Assembly (NCBI RefSeq): GCF_003312875.1
Contig: NZ_CP015163.1
Coordinates: 620,001 to 684,000 of the forward strand
Source: Amycolatopsis albispora
Lineage (GTDB): Bacteria > Actinomycetota > Actinomycetes > Mycobacteriales > Pseudonocardiaceae
Reading direction: 5' to 3'
Length of the DNA: 64,000 bases
The notes below the pieces were generated by a model, which saw only the letters and a list, made by a program, of their open reading frames with translations, searched no databases and was not told the DNA's origin. A program made the position numbers and the translations under genes. Positions 49,891 to 57,257 of the stretch are shown here, in pieces. Positions within the stretch are counted from its first letter, which is position 1; every line of letters starts with the position of its first letter.

Positions 49891-50252
49891 ATGGACGCCA
49901 CACCGCTGTTGACCGTCGAGAGCCGCTTGCTGGGAAGCACCACCCGCCTGGTCTCGGTGTGCGGTGAGGTCGACGAGAGCACGCGGCCGCGGCTGGAGGC
50001 CGCGCTGGCCGAGGTGTGGGCGCCGCCGTCGCCGTTCGCGCTGCTGGTCCACCTGCGCGATACCACCTTCTTCGGCAGCGCCGGGCTGCGGTGCCTGCTC
50101 GTCGCGCAGGCGCAGGCACGCGCGCACGGGGCCACCTTCGGCGTCTGCGATCCCTCGCGCGCGGCGGCGAGAGCCTTGAAAGCCGCCGGCCTGGACGGGG
50201 TTTCCCGTTGTACCGGGGCGGTCCGGCGGTCTTCGAGCAGCTGTCCAACTGA
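49891..50252 (+). pseudogene. STAS-domain anti-sigma factor antagonist with a frameshift near its 3' end
   Basis: ATG 49891 after AAGGAG opens a typical ~115-residue STAS protein (VSVCGEVDESTRPRLEAAL, then DTTFFGSAGLRCLLVAQAQA, whose Ser is the expected phosphorylation site). At the GGGG run (50197-50200) the normal STAS ending is found in another frame: GFPLYRGGPAVFEQLSN and a TGA at 50250-50252. In the original frame the reading runs on without stop into the next gene. One additional G would restore a standard-length protein. This is either a real mutation, a slippage site, or a sequencing error. Confidence 0.7.
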
Positions 50253-50344
50253 TCAGCCACCGGAATACTTGAACGCGCAACTAAATGCGAGTAGTAGTGG
50301 CACCGGGGGCCACCCGGGTCCGCTCGCTCTGCAGAGGAGTCTTC

Positions 50345-51238
50345 ATGCGCATTGGGTTCAGTCTTCCGGTCTTCGGCAAGGCGACGGCCACGCCGGGCGG
50401 GGTGGCGCGGTACGCGCGCGCCGCCGAGGAAGCGGGGGCCGCCAGCCTCTGGGTCGGCGACCGGCTGCTTTCACCGGTGGCGCCCGAGGTGGCCTATCCC
50501 GGCTACGACACCATGCCGGAGGAGTTTTCCATCGCCCAGGATCCGTTCATCCTGCTCGCCGTGGCGGCCGCCGTCACGGAGAAGGTGACCCTCGGCTCCA
50601 GCACCATCAACGCGACGCAGTACCAGCCCGCCACCTTCGCGCGGCAGCTGACCAGCATCGACGTGGCCAGCAACGGCAGGCTGCTGGCCGGGCTCGGCAT
50701 CGGCTGGTCGCCCGACGAGTACAACGCCGTCGGCGTCCCGATGGCCGAGCGCGGCAAGCGGCTGGACGACCTGCTCGACCTGCTGGAGGCGTGGTGGACG
50801 AAGGACGTGGTGGCACACCAGGGAGTCGGTTACACCATTCCGGAGAGCCATGTCGGGCTGAAGCCGGTCCGCAAGCCGCCGGTGTACCTGGCCGGATTCG
50901 GTGAGCGCGCGCAGCGCCGGGTCGCGGAACGGGCCGACGGCTGGCTGCCGGTGTGGTCGGTACCCGAGCAGTTCCCCGCGGAAGCGCTCACCGGGGGACT
51001 GGCCAAGATCCGCGCCGCCGCCGAGAAGGCCGGGCGTGACCCGGGGGCGCTGGGCGTCGCGCTGCGCGTGAACGCCGGACCCGGGACCGAGCCGGAACTC
51101 CTCGCCGAAGCGGTGAAGAAGATCGTCCCGGCGCTCGACGCGGACCATGCCTTCGTCGACCTCACCTACCTCACCAGCAGCGTGGACGAGCACATCGAGC
51201 TCACCGGCCGCCTGCTGGACCTGATCGGCAAGGGCTGA
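50345..51238 (+). CDS. LLM-class F420-dependent flavin oxidoreductase
   Basis: 297 residues of the luciferase-like TIM barrel family. Motifs: MRIGFSLPVFGK start, LWVGDRLLSPVAP, VTLGSSTINATQYQPATFARQL (cofactor loop), RLLAGLGIGWSPDEYNAVG and KPPVYLAGFGERAQRRVAERADGW. Actinobacterial members mostly use coenzyme F420; the substrate cannot be read. Start ATG 50345 after AGAGGAG. It follows the STAS gene by 92 bp and ends before a hairpin terminator. Confidence 0.9.
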   Translation: MRIGFSLPVFGKATATPGGVARYARAAEEAGAASLWVGDRLLSPVAPEVAYPGYDTMPEEFSIAQDPFILLAVAAAVTEKVTLGSSTINATQYQPATFARQLTSIDVASNGRLLAGLGIGWSPDEYNAVGVPMAERGKRLDDLLDLLEAWWTKDVVAHQGVGYTIPESHVGLKPVRKPPVYLAGFGERAQRRVAERADGWLPVWSVPEQFPAEALTGGLAKIRAAAEKAGRDPGALGVALRVNAGPGTEPELLAEAVKKIVPALDADHAFVDLTYLTSSVDEHIELTGRLLDLIGKG

Positions 51239-51263
51239 GCGCGGCTCAGCAGGCGCGGCAGGC

Positions 51264-51303
51264 CGAGAACCCGGCGACGTCGAACGGCGCCGCCGGGTTC
51301 TCG
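51264..51303 (+). terminator. Hairpin terminator after the LLM gene
   Basis: A perfect 13-bp stem CGAGAACCCGGCG / complement closes a 14-base loop, starting 26 bp after the LLM stop codon. Confidence 0.7.
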
Positions 51304-51429
51304 TCGGTGGCGCCCACCCAGCCGGTCGCGCCACCGCGACCCCGTGCCACTCGTGGGCCATCCGGGTGACGCGGGAAAGTCCACACGTTGTCCGCAATCC
51401 TCCACAGGTGCCTTCCTAACCTGGTTCCC

Positions 51430-52203
51430 GTGCGCGGAAACGGAAAGAAACTGACCACACTCATCGCCGGCCTGCTGGTGGCGGCCGGCTTGGCCTGGCC
51501 GCCCGCCACCGCGACGGCCGCACCGGCGTGGCCGACGCCCACCGGGCAGGTCAGCGTGAACGGCACGATCTCGGTGCCGTCGAGCGGCCTCGACGGCGGC
51601 ATGCGCCGGTACTGCTGCATCGGCGACGGCGGCCAGGAGGAGGACCAGGACCCGATGTTCCTGCTCGCTCCCGGCGCCACGCTGCAGAACGTGATCATCG
51701 GCGGCCCGGCTGGGGACGGCGTGCACTGCACGGGTCCCTGCACGCTGCGGAACGTGTGGTGGGAGGACGTCGGCGAGGACGCGGCGACCTTCCGCGGCAG
51801 CGGTGATCCCGCCTTCCTGGTCGACGGCGGCGGTGCCCGTTCGGCGGGGGACAAGGTGTTCCAGCACAACGGGGGCGGCACGCTGACCGTGCAGAACTTC
51901 CAGGCCGGCGACTTCGGCACGTTCTACCGCTCGTGCGGCAACTGCTCCACCCAGTACCAGCGCGACGTGGTGTTCCGGGACATCACGCTGACCCGGCCGG
52001 GCAACCGGGTGGCGGGCGTCAACACCAACTACGGCGACACGGCCAGGTTCAGCGGGCTCACCATCGTCGGCGACCCCGACCGGAAGATGGTCATCTGCCA
52101 GAAGTACATCGGCAACGACGACGGCGACGAACCCGACGAGAACGGCTCCGGGCCGGACAGCACCCACTGCCGCTACTCCGCGAGCGACATCACCTACCAG
52201 TAG
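51430..52203 (+). CDS. Secreted pectate lyase (PL3 family)
   Basis: 257 residues. Signal peptide: basic start, hydrophobic core TTLIAGLLVAAGLAW, cleavage after ATATAAPA. The mature part is a right-handed parallel beta-helix of PF03211: GLDGGMRRYCCIGDGGQ, NVIIGGPAGDGVHCTG, WWEDVGEDAATFRG and YNG-like QHNGGGTLTVQNF, with several Cys pairs. It cleaves polygalacturonate by calcium-dependent beta-elimination. GTG 51430 was chosen because it gives a standard signal peptide; an upstream ATG at 51388 does not. Confidence 0.92.
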   Translation: MRGNGKKLTTLIAGLLVAAGLAWPPATATAAPAWPTPTGQVSVNGTISVPSSGLDGGMRRYCCIGDGGQEEDQDPMFLLAPGATLQNVIIGGPAGDGVHCTGPCTLRNVWWEDVGEDAATFRGSGDPAFLVDGGGARSAGDKVFQHNGGGTLTVQNFQAGDFGTFYRSCGNCSTQYQRDVVFRDITLTRPGNRVAGVNTNYGDTARFSGLTIVGDPDRKMVICQKYIGNDDGDEPDENGSGPDSTHCRYSASDITYQ

Positions 52204-52208
52204 CGGCT

Positions 52209-52637
52209 TCATACTCCTTTCTTGCGCACCGAAGTCGTGTCGCTGGTCAGTGGTGAGCCGTCTGCGGCGACCGGGACGACTGGCGGGACGACCTCGCCGT
52301 GTTCGTCGACCAGGAGCGAGTGTGGTTCGCCTGGGCCGAAGGCGTGGCGCTCACCCCACTGCCGAAGCGCGACGATCACCGCGAACAGGTCCTTGCCCGC
52401 GTCGGTGAGGGTGTACACGCGGCGCTTGCCCGACGGGGCTTCGACCTGGGTGATCAGGCCGTGCGTGGTGAGCTTCCGCAGCCGGTCGGTGAGGATGTTG
52501 CGGGCGATGCCGGTGCGCTGCTGGAAGTCGGTGAAGGAGCGCGCCCCGTCCATCGCGTCACGGACGATCAGCAGGCTCCACCGGTCGCCGACCACGTCCG
52601 CCGCGCGGGCGACCGGGCAGTCCGGGTCCGTCCACAC
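52209..52637 (-). CDS. HxlR-family transcriptional regulator
   Basis: 142 residues. Typical HxlR winged helix: CPVARAADVVGDRWSLLIVRD, FTDFQQRTGIARNILTDRLR, GLITQVEAPSGKRRVYTLTD. HxlR proteins respond to aldehydes, redox or quinones; the Cys in DPDCPVARA is the conserved redox-sensitive position. Start GTG 52637 with GGAGG 6 bp upstream. It is divergent from the MFS gene, with twin operator-like repeats between them. It converges on the pectate lyase with a 5-bp gap. Confidence 0.9.
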   Translation of the reverse strand: MWTDPDCPVARAADVVGDRWSLLIVRDAMDGARSFTDFQQRTGIARNILTDRLRKLTTHGLITQVEAPSGKRRVYTLTDAGKDLFAVIVALRQWGERHAFGPGEPHSLLVDEHGEVVPPVVPVAADGSPLTSDTTSVRKKGV

Positions 52638-52649
52638 CTGACGCCTCCC

Positions 52650-52707
52650 ATGAGTTGCGAATTGAAACCATTCTGCCCTAGCCTGCGATGAGTTGCAAAA
52701 TGCAACC
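52650..52707. promoter_or_regulatory. Twin HxlR-type operators
   Basis: Two 20-bp direct repeats, ATGAGTTGC-GAATTGAAACC at 52650-52669 and ATGAGTTGC-AAAATGCAACC at 52688-52707, share 17 of 20 bases and start 38 bp apart. The second contains a perfect GTTGCA-N3-TGCAAC palindrome at 52692-52706. They fill the divergent promoter region between hxlR and the MFS gene. Confidence 0.65.
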
Positions 52708-52723
52708 AAACTCGGAGGTGGTT

Positions 52724-54037
52724 GTGGGGCGGGGAACGAGGCTGGTGCTGGCCGTGGTGTGCGGTGTGGCCGTCGCCGGGGTGTATGCCGGGCAGCCGGT
52801 GCTGGAGCCGATGGGGCGGGACCTCGGTATGCCGCGGGAATCGGTCGGCTGGTTCGTCGCCGCCGGGCAGCTCGGGTATCTCGCCGGGCTGGTTCTGCTG
52901 GTGCCGCTGGGTGACCTGCTCGACCGCAGGCGCCTGATCGCCGCGCACCTGGCGCTGGTGGCGGCCGGGCTGGCGATCGCCGCGACCGCGCCCGCGGCCT
53001 GGGTGGCGCTGTGCGGACTCGTGGTGGCGGGCGGGTTCGCGGTTGTCGTGCAGACGGCGGTCGCCTTCGCGGCGGCGATCTCCCCGCCCGGCGAGCGCGG
53101 GCGCACTCTGGGTGTGGTCACGTCGGGGGTGGTGGTCGGCATTCTCGGCGCCCGTGCGGTCACCGGCGGCCTCGCGGATCTGTGGGGCTGGCGCAGCAGC
53201 TACCTGGTGCTGGCCGTGCTCTCCGCCGTGCTCGCTGTGGTCGCCTTGGTGGCTTTGCCGACGGACCTCCGGGTGGATCGGTCCCGATATGGACAGGTGA
53301 TCCGTACTCTTGGAGGATTGTTCAACAATCCTATTTTTCTCACGCGGGGACTGGTTGCGTTTTTCCTGTTCGCCTCCTTCGGCACGCTCTGGAGTGGCAT
53401 GGCCTTACCGCTCGCCGCCGCGCCCTGGCAGCTGAGCGAAGCGCAGATCGGGCTGTTCGGCGTCGCCGGGCTCGCCGGTGCGCTGGGCGCCGCCCGCGCC
53501 GGACGCTGGGGCGACGCCGGGCACACCGGCCGCGTCACCGGCATCGCGCTCGTGCTGCTGCTCGGCTCGTGGCTCGCGATCGGGCAGCTCGGCTGGTCGC
53601 TGCCCCTGCTGGTGCTCGGAGTGGTGGTGCTGGACTTCGCCGTCCAGGCCGTGCACGTCGGCAACCAGCACGTGCTGACCACCGCCTACCCCGAGCGCAC
53701 CAGCAGCGCGATCGGCGGCTACATGGTCTTCTACTCCCTCGGGTCCGCGTTCGGCGCCGCTGCGACCACCGCGTTGTTCGACGCGTTCGGCTGGGCCGGT
53801 CCCACCGTGCTCGGCGCGCTGCTCGCCCTCGGTGCGCTCGTCACCGCCGCTCGCGGTGGACGGTCAGCAGCCGGACCGACGCGGCGAGGCAGCTCGCGCA
53901 GCCGGACACGTGCTCGTCGACGTGCTGGATCCCTTGGTACGAAAGGTTTCCCACCAACCAGGTCGGGAGCTGCCGGCGAACCGGCCGGCAGCCGGTGTGC
54001 GCGTGGGCCTGGTGCAGCTCCGTCCGGACCCGCCTGA
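52724..54037 (+). CDS. MFS transporter (12-TM, DHA1-like)
   Basis: 437 residues with about 12 transmembrane helices; motif A appears as VPLGDLLDRRRLI. It probably exports a toxic small molecule sensed by the divergent HxlR protein. Start GTG 52724 with GGAGG at 5 bp; the ATG at 52688 lies inside the operator. After helix 12 (GALLALGALVTAARGG) the frame continues for ~60 Arg/Ser/Gly-rich residues that are antisense to the convergent gene at 53841-54332; that tail has no transporter character and may reflect loss of the original stop. Confidence 0.82.
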   Translation: MGRGTRLVLAVVCGVAVAGVYAGQPVLEPMGRDLGMPRESVGWFVAAGQLGYLAGLVLLVPLGDLLDRRRLIAAHLALVAAGLAIAATAPAAWVALCGLVVAGGFAVVVQTAVAFAAAISPPGERGRTLGVVTSGVVVGILGARAVTGGLADLWGWRSSYLVLAVLSAVLAVVALVALPTDLRVDRSRYGQVIRTLGGLFNNPIFLTRGLVAFFLFASFGTLWSGMALPLAAAPWQLSEAQIGLFGVAGLAGALGAARAGRWGDAGHTGRVTGIALVLLLGSWLAIGQLGWSLPLLVLGVVVLDFAVQAVHVGNQHVLTTAYPERTSSAIGGYMVFYSLGSAFGAAATTALFDAFGWAGPTVLGALLALGALVTAARGGRSAAGPTRRGSSRSRTRARRRAGSLGTKGFPPTRSGAAGEPAGSRCARGPGAAPSGPA

Positions 54038-54332
54038 TCAGCGCGGCCGCGCCACCGGGTGAGGTGTTCAGCACGGCGGCCAGGTCCTCGTCGGGAGCGC
54101 CGGATTCGAGGTGCCACAACACAAGTTGCCAGCGGGCGGGGAGACGGCGGAACGCGGGGCCGGTGAGCTGGGCGCGCCACCGGCGCACCACGGGTTCCGC
54201 GGCGGGCGGCAGCGGGTGGTCCACCGGGAGGCGGGAGCGCAGCAGCAGGGCCCCGTAGGCCAGCAGGTTCCCCGCACGCGCCGCGGTCAGCAGCGCCGTG
54301 TCGGTCAGGTCCTCGTTGGTGCTAGTCGGCAA
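53841..54332 (-). CDS. Sigma70 region 4-like / zinc-finger anti-sigma (ZAS) hybrid protein
   Basis: 163 residues. The middle (~45-110) resembles sigma region 4: AFRRLPARWQLVLWHLESGA, AAVLNTSPGGAAALIRRV. The C-terminus carries a ZAS/zf-HC2 zinc motif, H-x3-C-x2-C in VDEHVSGCASCLAA. Region 2 is lacking, so it is not a complete sigma factor. It could be a short member of the actinobacterial sigma/zinc-finger fusion proteins, or a remnant. It overlaps the MFS 3' end by 197 bp. Confidence 0.6.
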   Translation of the reverse strand: MPTSTNEDLTDTALLTAARAGNLLAYGALLLRSRLPVDHPLPPAAEPVVRRWRAQLTGPAFRRLPARWQLVLWHLESGAPDEDLAAVLNTSPGGAAALIRRVRTELHQAHAHTGCRPVRRQLPTWLVGNLSYQGIQHVDEHVSGCASCLAASVRLLTVHRERR

Positions 54333-54572
54333 CTCGGTGACTTTCTCGTCGGTCTTCGGTTCGCCAGAAACGTACTCGGTGACCGGCTGGGCGAAGATCG
54401 TCAGGCACCCGAAAAACCGTGAGTAGTCCTTTGGTGGTGTCCCGGCTGGCCCGCGGTGGCCGCGTGGATCGCCACGCCCGCTGCTCGGGCGGACTTCCCT
54501 GACGCTGCGTCACCATGCTCTGTCCTTTGAGGACGGTAGGCCCGGGACCGGTCCCGGGGGTGTTTCGCTAGC

Positions 54573-55199
54573 ATGAGGCGCATGATCAGCCGACGGTGGC
54601 GCGTGCCGGTCGTCATCGCGTGCGGTGTGCTTGCTGCGGCGGCCGTCGGCGTGACGGTCTGGCTGTCCCGCGACGAGCCGTTCGAACCCGGGGCGCCGGG
54701 CTATCTGGACCTCGCCTGCGGCCTGCATCTGCATCAACGGGACCTCAATCGCGCGGCCATCGAAGCGGACGACGCCGAACAGCAGCTCGGCTATGCCGTG
54801 TCCACGCTGTTCCTGGAGGTCGGCAACCGCGAGCTGAACACCCGGCTGCAGGACCTGTCGAACGAACTCAAGGTCGCGCTCGACGAGGACAACGACGCGG
54901 CGTTCGACCAGGCCCGCGCCCGCGCCGACGCCGAATGCGGCGAGCGCGACGCTTTCGCGCCGGAACCGGGTGCGCTGGTCGAGGTCGCGTGCGGCATCGC
55001 GGACGTGCTGGAGCCGGGGCCCGGTCCTGAACTGCTGCTCACCTCGTCGCTGATCAGCGCCGCGGCCGAACGCGACGCGCAGTACGAGGAACTGGACAAG
55101 GCCGCGGCCCGCCTGGTGCTCGACCCGGCTTCGCCGCTGGACGCCAACCATCCGGACGCCGAAGAGATCGCCGCCTTCCGGAACCAGTGCCCGGCCTAG
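54573..55199 (+). CDS. Hypothetical membrane-anchored extracytoplasmic protein
   Basis: 208 residues. After a basic start (MRRMISRRWR) comes one transmembrane helix (VPVVIACGVLAAAAVGVTVWL, around residues 11-31) and a mostly alpha-helical acidic outer domain with four Cys residues (DLACGL, DAECGE, VEVACGI, RNQCPA), which suggests two disulfides. No family recognised. ATG 54582 is an alternative start. It is followed by the long hairpin at 55208-55258. Confidence 0.65.
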   Translation: MRRMISRRWRVPVVIACGVLAAAAVGVTVWLSRDEPFEPGAPGYLDLACGLHLHQRDLNRAAIEADDAEQQLGYAVSTLFLEVGNRELNTRLQDLSNELKVALDEDNDAAFDQARARADAECGERDAFAPEPGALVEVACGIADVLEPGPGPELLLTSSLISAAAERDAQYEELDKAAARLVLDPASPLDANHPDAEEIAAFRNQCPA

Positions 55200-55207
55200 C
55201 CCGCTGG

Positions 55208-55258
55208 ACACGAATGTGGCTTTCGGGGCGGAAAACGCCCCGAAAGCCACATTCGTGT
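55208..55258. terminator. Very long perfect hairpin (23-bp stem, 5-base loop)
   Basis: ACACGAATGTGGCTTTCGGG plus GCG is followed by GAAAA and its exact complement. It sits between the ends of the convergent genes at 54573-55199 and 55261-55704, so it can stop transcription from both sides. The arm contains a low-GC core (AATGTGGCTTT) unlike neighbouring sequence. I recall similar ACACGAATGTGGC palindromes scattered in Amycolatopsis intergenic regions, but could not verify this; only one copy is present here. Confidence 0.8.
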
Positions 55259-55260
55259 TC

Positions 55261-55704
55261 CTACAGCAGGCCGTCCGGGAGCAGGCCGAGTTGCCGCAGC
55301 TGCCCGAAGACGTCCACCACGCCCCACGTCTCGGCGATCCGGTCGCCGTCGAACCGGACGATGAAGATCTCCTTGTACGACACGGACTTCCCGGTCGGCG
55401 GGTGGCCGCGGTAGTCGCCGAGATGGGTGCCGGTGACGGTGTTGCGGAAGACGACCTTGTCCCCGGCGGCGATGGTGTCCTCGGTGGTCACCCGGATGTC
55501 CGGGAACGCGCGGAGCAGCACCTCCCACACCTGCTTGAGCGCGTCCGGCCCGCTCAGCCCGGTCGGGACGGGCGCGTGGAACAACACGTCCGGGTGCACG
55601 ACCTCGTCGATGGTCTTGCTGATGAGCGCCAGGTCGTGGGTGTTCAGCGCGTCGTGGAACCGGCCGAACACCGCCTGGTTCCTGGTTTCCTGGTCGGTCG
55701 GCAT
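55261..55704 (-). CDS. SnoaL-like / ester cyclase-family protein
   Basis: 147 residues. Ester-cyclase pattern: FHDALNTHDLALISKTIDEV, HPDVLFHAPVP, LRAFPDIRVTTEDTIAAGDKVV, TGTHLGDYRGHPPTGKSV, RFDGDRIAETWGVVD. Start ATG 55704. It follows the carboxymuconolactone-decarboxylase-like gene by 11 bp, so the two form one transcription unit that diverges from the ECF41 sigma factor. NTF2-like partners of this type are typical of ECF41 neighbourhoods. Confidence 0.87.
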   Translation of the reverse strand: MPTDQETRNQAVFGRFHDALNTHDLALISKTIDEVVHPDVLFHAPVPTGLSGPDALKQVWEVLLRAFPDIRVTTEDTIAAGDKVVFRNTVTGTHLGDYRGHPPTGKSVSYKEIFIVRFDGDRIAETWGVVDVFGQLRQLGLLPDGLL

Positions 55705-55715
55705 GGTGCTGGTCC

Positions 55716-56216
55716 TCACTTCCGGTAGTTCTGGCCGGGAGGACGCCCCGGCAGCGGCTTGCCGATCAGCGCGACCGGCACGAACAGACTGAAATGGCCG
55801 ATCGCCACGGTGAGCGTCCAAAGTGCCTCGTCGCTGTAGACGGCGGACGCCCTGGCGAACAGCTCGTCGGACACGCGCTCCCCGGACGGGTTCGGCGTCA
55901 TCACGGCCTCCACCAGCTCCAGCGCGATCCGTTCGTCGGCGGTGAAGTACGGCGCGTCCGCCCAGGTCGCCACGGCGGTGATGCGCCGCTCCGGTTCCCC
56001 GGCCGTGCGCAGCTCGTCGGTCACCCGGACGGTCAGATAGGTGCTGCCCGCCAGCTGCGCGGCCCGCAGCTGCACCAGGCTGATCGTGGTCCGCGGGATC
56101 GGGCCGTCGCCGAGCGCCTTGACCAGTGCGCCGGACAGCGCGGTCAGTTCGGGGAACAGCTCGGCGGGATCGGGCAGGCGTGACTTCAGCTCGTCCGGCT
56201 CGATCGTGCTTGTCAT
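55716..56216 (-). CDS. Carboxymuconolactone decarboxylase/AhpD-like protein lacking the catalytic cysteines
   Basis: 166 residues of the AhpD/CMD fold: SLVQLRAAQLAGSTYLTVRV, EPERRITAVATWADAPYFT, ERIALELVEAV. The usual N-G-C-x-Y-C-x-x-H motif is replaced by AGSTYLTV, so Ser58 and Leu61 stand where the redox Cys pair should be, and the His is lost too. It therefore cannot be a normal alkylhydroperoxidase. It is the first gene of the unit with the SnoaL-like gene, and its start is 134 bp from that of divergent ECF41. Confidence 0.85.
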   Translation of the reverse strand: MTSTIEPDELKSRLPDPAELFPELTALSGALVKALGDGPIPRTTISLVQLRAAQLAGSTYLTVRVTDELRTAGEPERRITAVATWADAPYFTADERIALELVEAVMTPNPSGERVSDELFARASAVYSDEALWTLTVAIGHFSLFVPVALIGKPLPGRPPGQNYRK

Positions 56217-56289
56217 GGGGATTCCTTCCGTCGCGGGTCCTTCCTCCCTTCGACAACTCAGCCGCCGCGAATGTGAGGTGGGCCGCCGT

Positions 56290-56319
56290 TGTCACAGTTC
56301 GGCGTGCCACCCGGTCGTA
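56290..56319 (+). promoter_or_regulatory. Possible ECF41-type promoter
   Basis: TGTCACA, the reported -35 element of ECF41 sigma factors, occurs 55 bp before the sigma gene, followed after 16 bp by GGTCGTA, close to the expected CGTC -10. It would give autoregulation of the ECF41 gene. Inference from motif similarity only. Confidence 0.4.
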
Positions 56320-56350
56320 GTGATGACGACATCACGAACGAAGGAGCAGC

Positions 56351-57232
56351 ATGACCACCACGACCGATCCCGGCCTGAGCGAGCGGCACCAGCTGGTCAA
56401 CGTCGCCTACCGGCTGCTCGGCTCGCTGGCGGAGGCCGAGGACGTGGTGCAGGAGGCCTACGCCCGCTGGTACGCGCTGCCCGCCGCGCAGCGGGCGGCG
56501 ATCGAGGCGCCCGGCGGCTGGCTGACGAAGGTCGCCGCGCGCCTCTGCCTCAACCTGCTCGGCTCGGCGCGGGTGCGCCGGGAACGCTACGTGGGTGACT
56601 GGCTGCCGGAGCCGCTGCCCGAACCGGGCGGCGACCCGGCCGACCGGGTGGCGCTCGACGAGTCGGTCACCATGGCCTTCCTCGTGGTGCTCGACTCGAT
56701 GACCCCGGCCGAGCGGGTCGCGTTCGTGCTCCACGACGTCTTCCGCTACCCGTTCACCGAAGTGGCCGAGATCCTCGGCCGGTCACCGGCGGCGTGCCGC
56801 CAGCTGGCCACGTCGGCACGCCGTCGCGTCCGCACCGCGCGGAAGCCCGCGCCCGCCGCCCGTCAGGCGGAAGTCGTCCGGAAGTTCAAGCGGGCATGGG
56901 AAGCCGGGGACATCGGCGCGCTGGTCGGCCTGCTCGACCCGGGGGTGACCGCCGTCGGCGACGGCGGTGGCCGGGCCGGCACCCGGCGGAGCCCGGTCGA
57001 AGGCGCCGAGGAGCTGGTGCGTTACCTGCTCGCCATCGCCGAGCGGCTCAGCGCGCTGGAACTGGCGGAGTGCACGGTCAACGGGCAGCCCGGCCTCCTC
57101 GCGCGGGAGAACGGCGTGACGGTGACGGTGTACGCGTTCGATCTCGACGGGGAGCGGATCAGGAACATCTGGGCGGTGCGGAATCCGGAGAAGCTCCGCC
57201 TGTGGAACACCCGACGCGCGGGAGCGGCGTGA
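56351..57232 (+). CDS. ECF41-family (SigJ-like) sigma factor with C-terminal SnoaL domain
   Basis: 293 residues. Sigma region 2 (LVNVAYRLLGSLAEAEDVVQ, GWLTKVAARLCLNLL) and region 4 (MTPAERVAFVLHDVFRYPF, VAEILGRSPAACRQLATSAR) are followed by a ~120-residue NTF2/SnoaL domain (VVRKFKRAWEAGDIGALVGLL to NPEKLRL). This is the defining ECF41 layout, in which the C-terminal domain replaces an anti-sigma factor and tunes activity. The divergent CMD-like and SnoaL-like genes are standard ECF41 targets. ATG 56351 after AAGGAG. Confidence 0.93.
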   Translation: MTTTTDPGLSERHQLVNVAYRLLGSLAEAEDVVQEAYARWYALPAAQRAAIEAPGGWLTKVAARLCLNLLGSARVRRERYVGDWLPEPLPEPGGDPADRVALDESVTMAFLVVLDSMTPAERVAFVLHDVFRYPFTEVAEILGRSPAACRQLATSARRRVRTARKPAPAARQAEVVRKFKRAWEAGDIGALVGLLDPGVTAVGDGGGRAGTRRSPVEGAEELVRYLLAIAERLSALELAECTVNGQPGLLARENGVTVTVYAFDLDGERIRNIWAVRNPEKLRLWNTRRAGAA

Positions 57233-57257
57233 AGCGCTCAGCGCGACACCCGAGTGC

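Noticed and set aside
51246..51920. Minus-strand frame ending in an FSACRAC-like tail opposite the pectate lyase
   Set aside because: It overlaps the pectate lyase signal peptide and a terminator hairpin, has no ribosome site and no recognisable domain.
54322..54516. Small minus-strand frame between the zinc-finger gene and the membrane protein at 54573
   Set aside because: No ribosome site, no family similarity, and it only fills part of a 240-bp gap.
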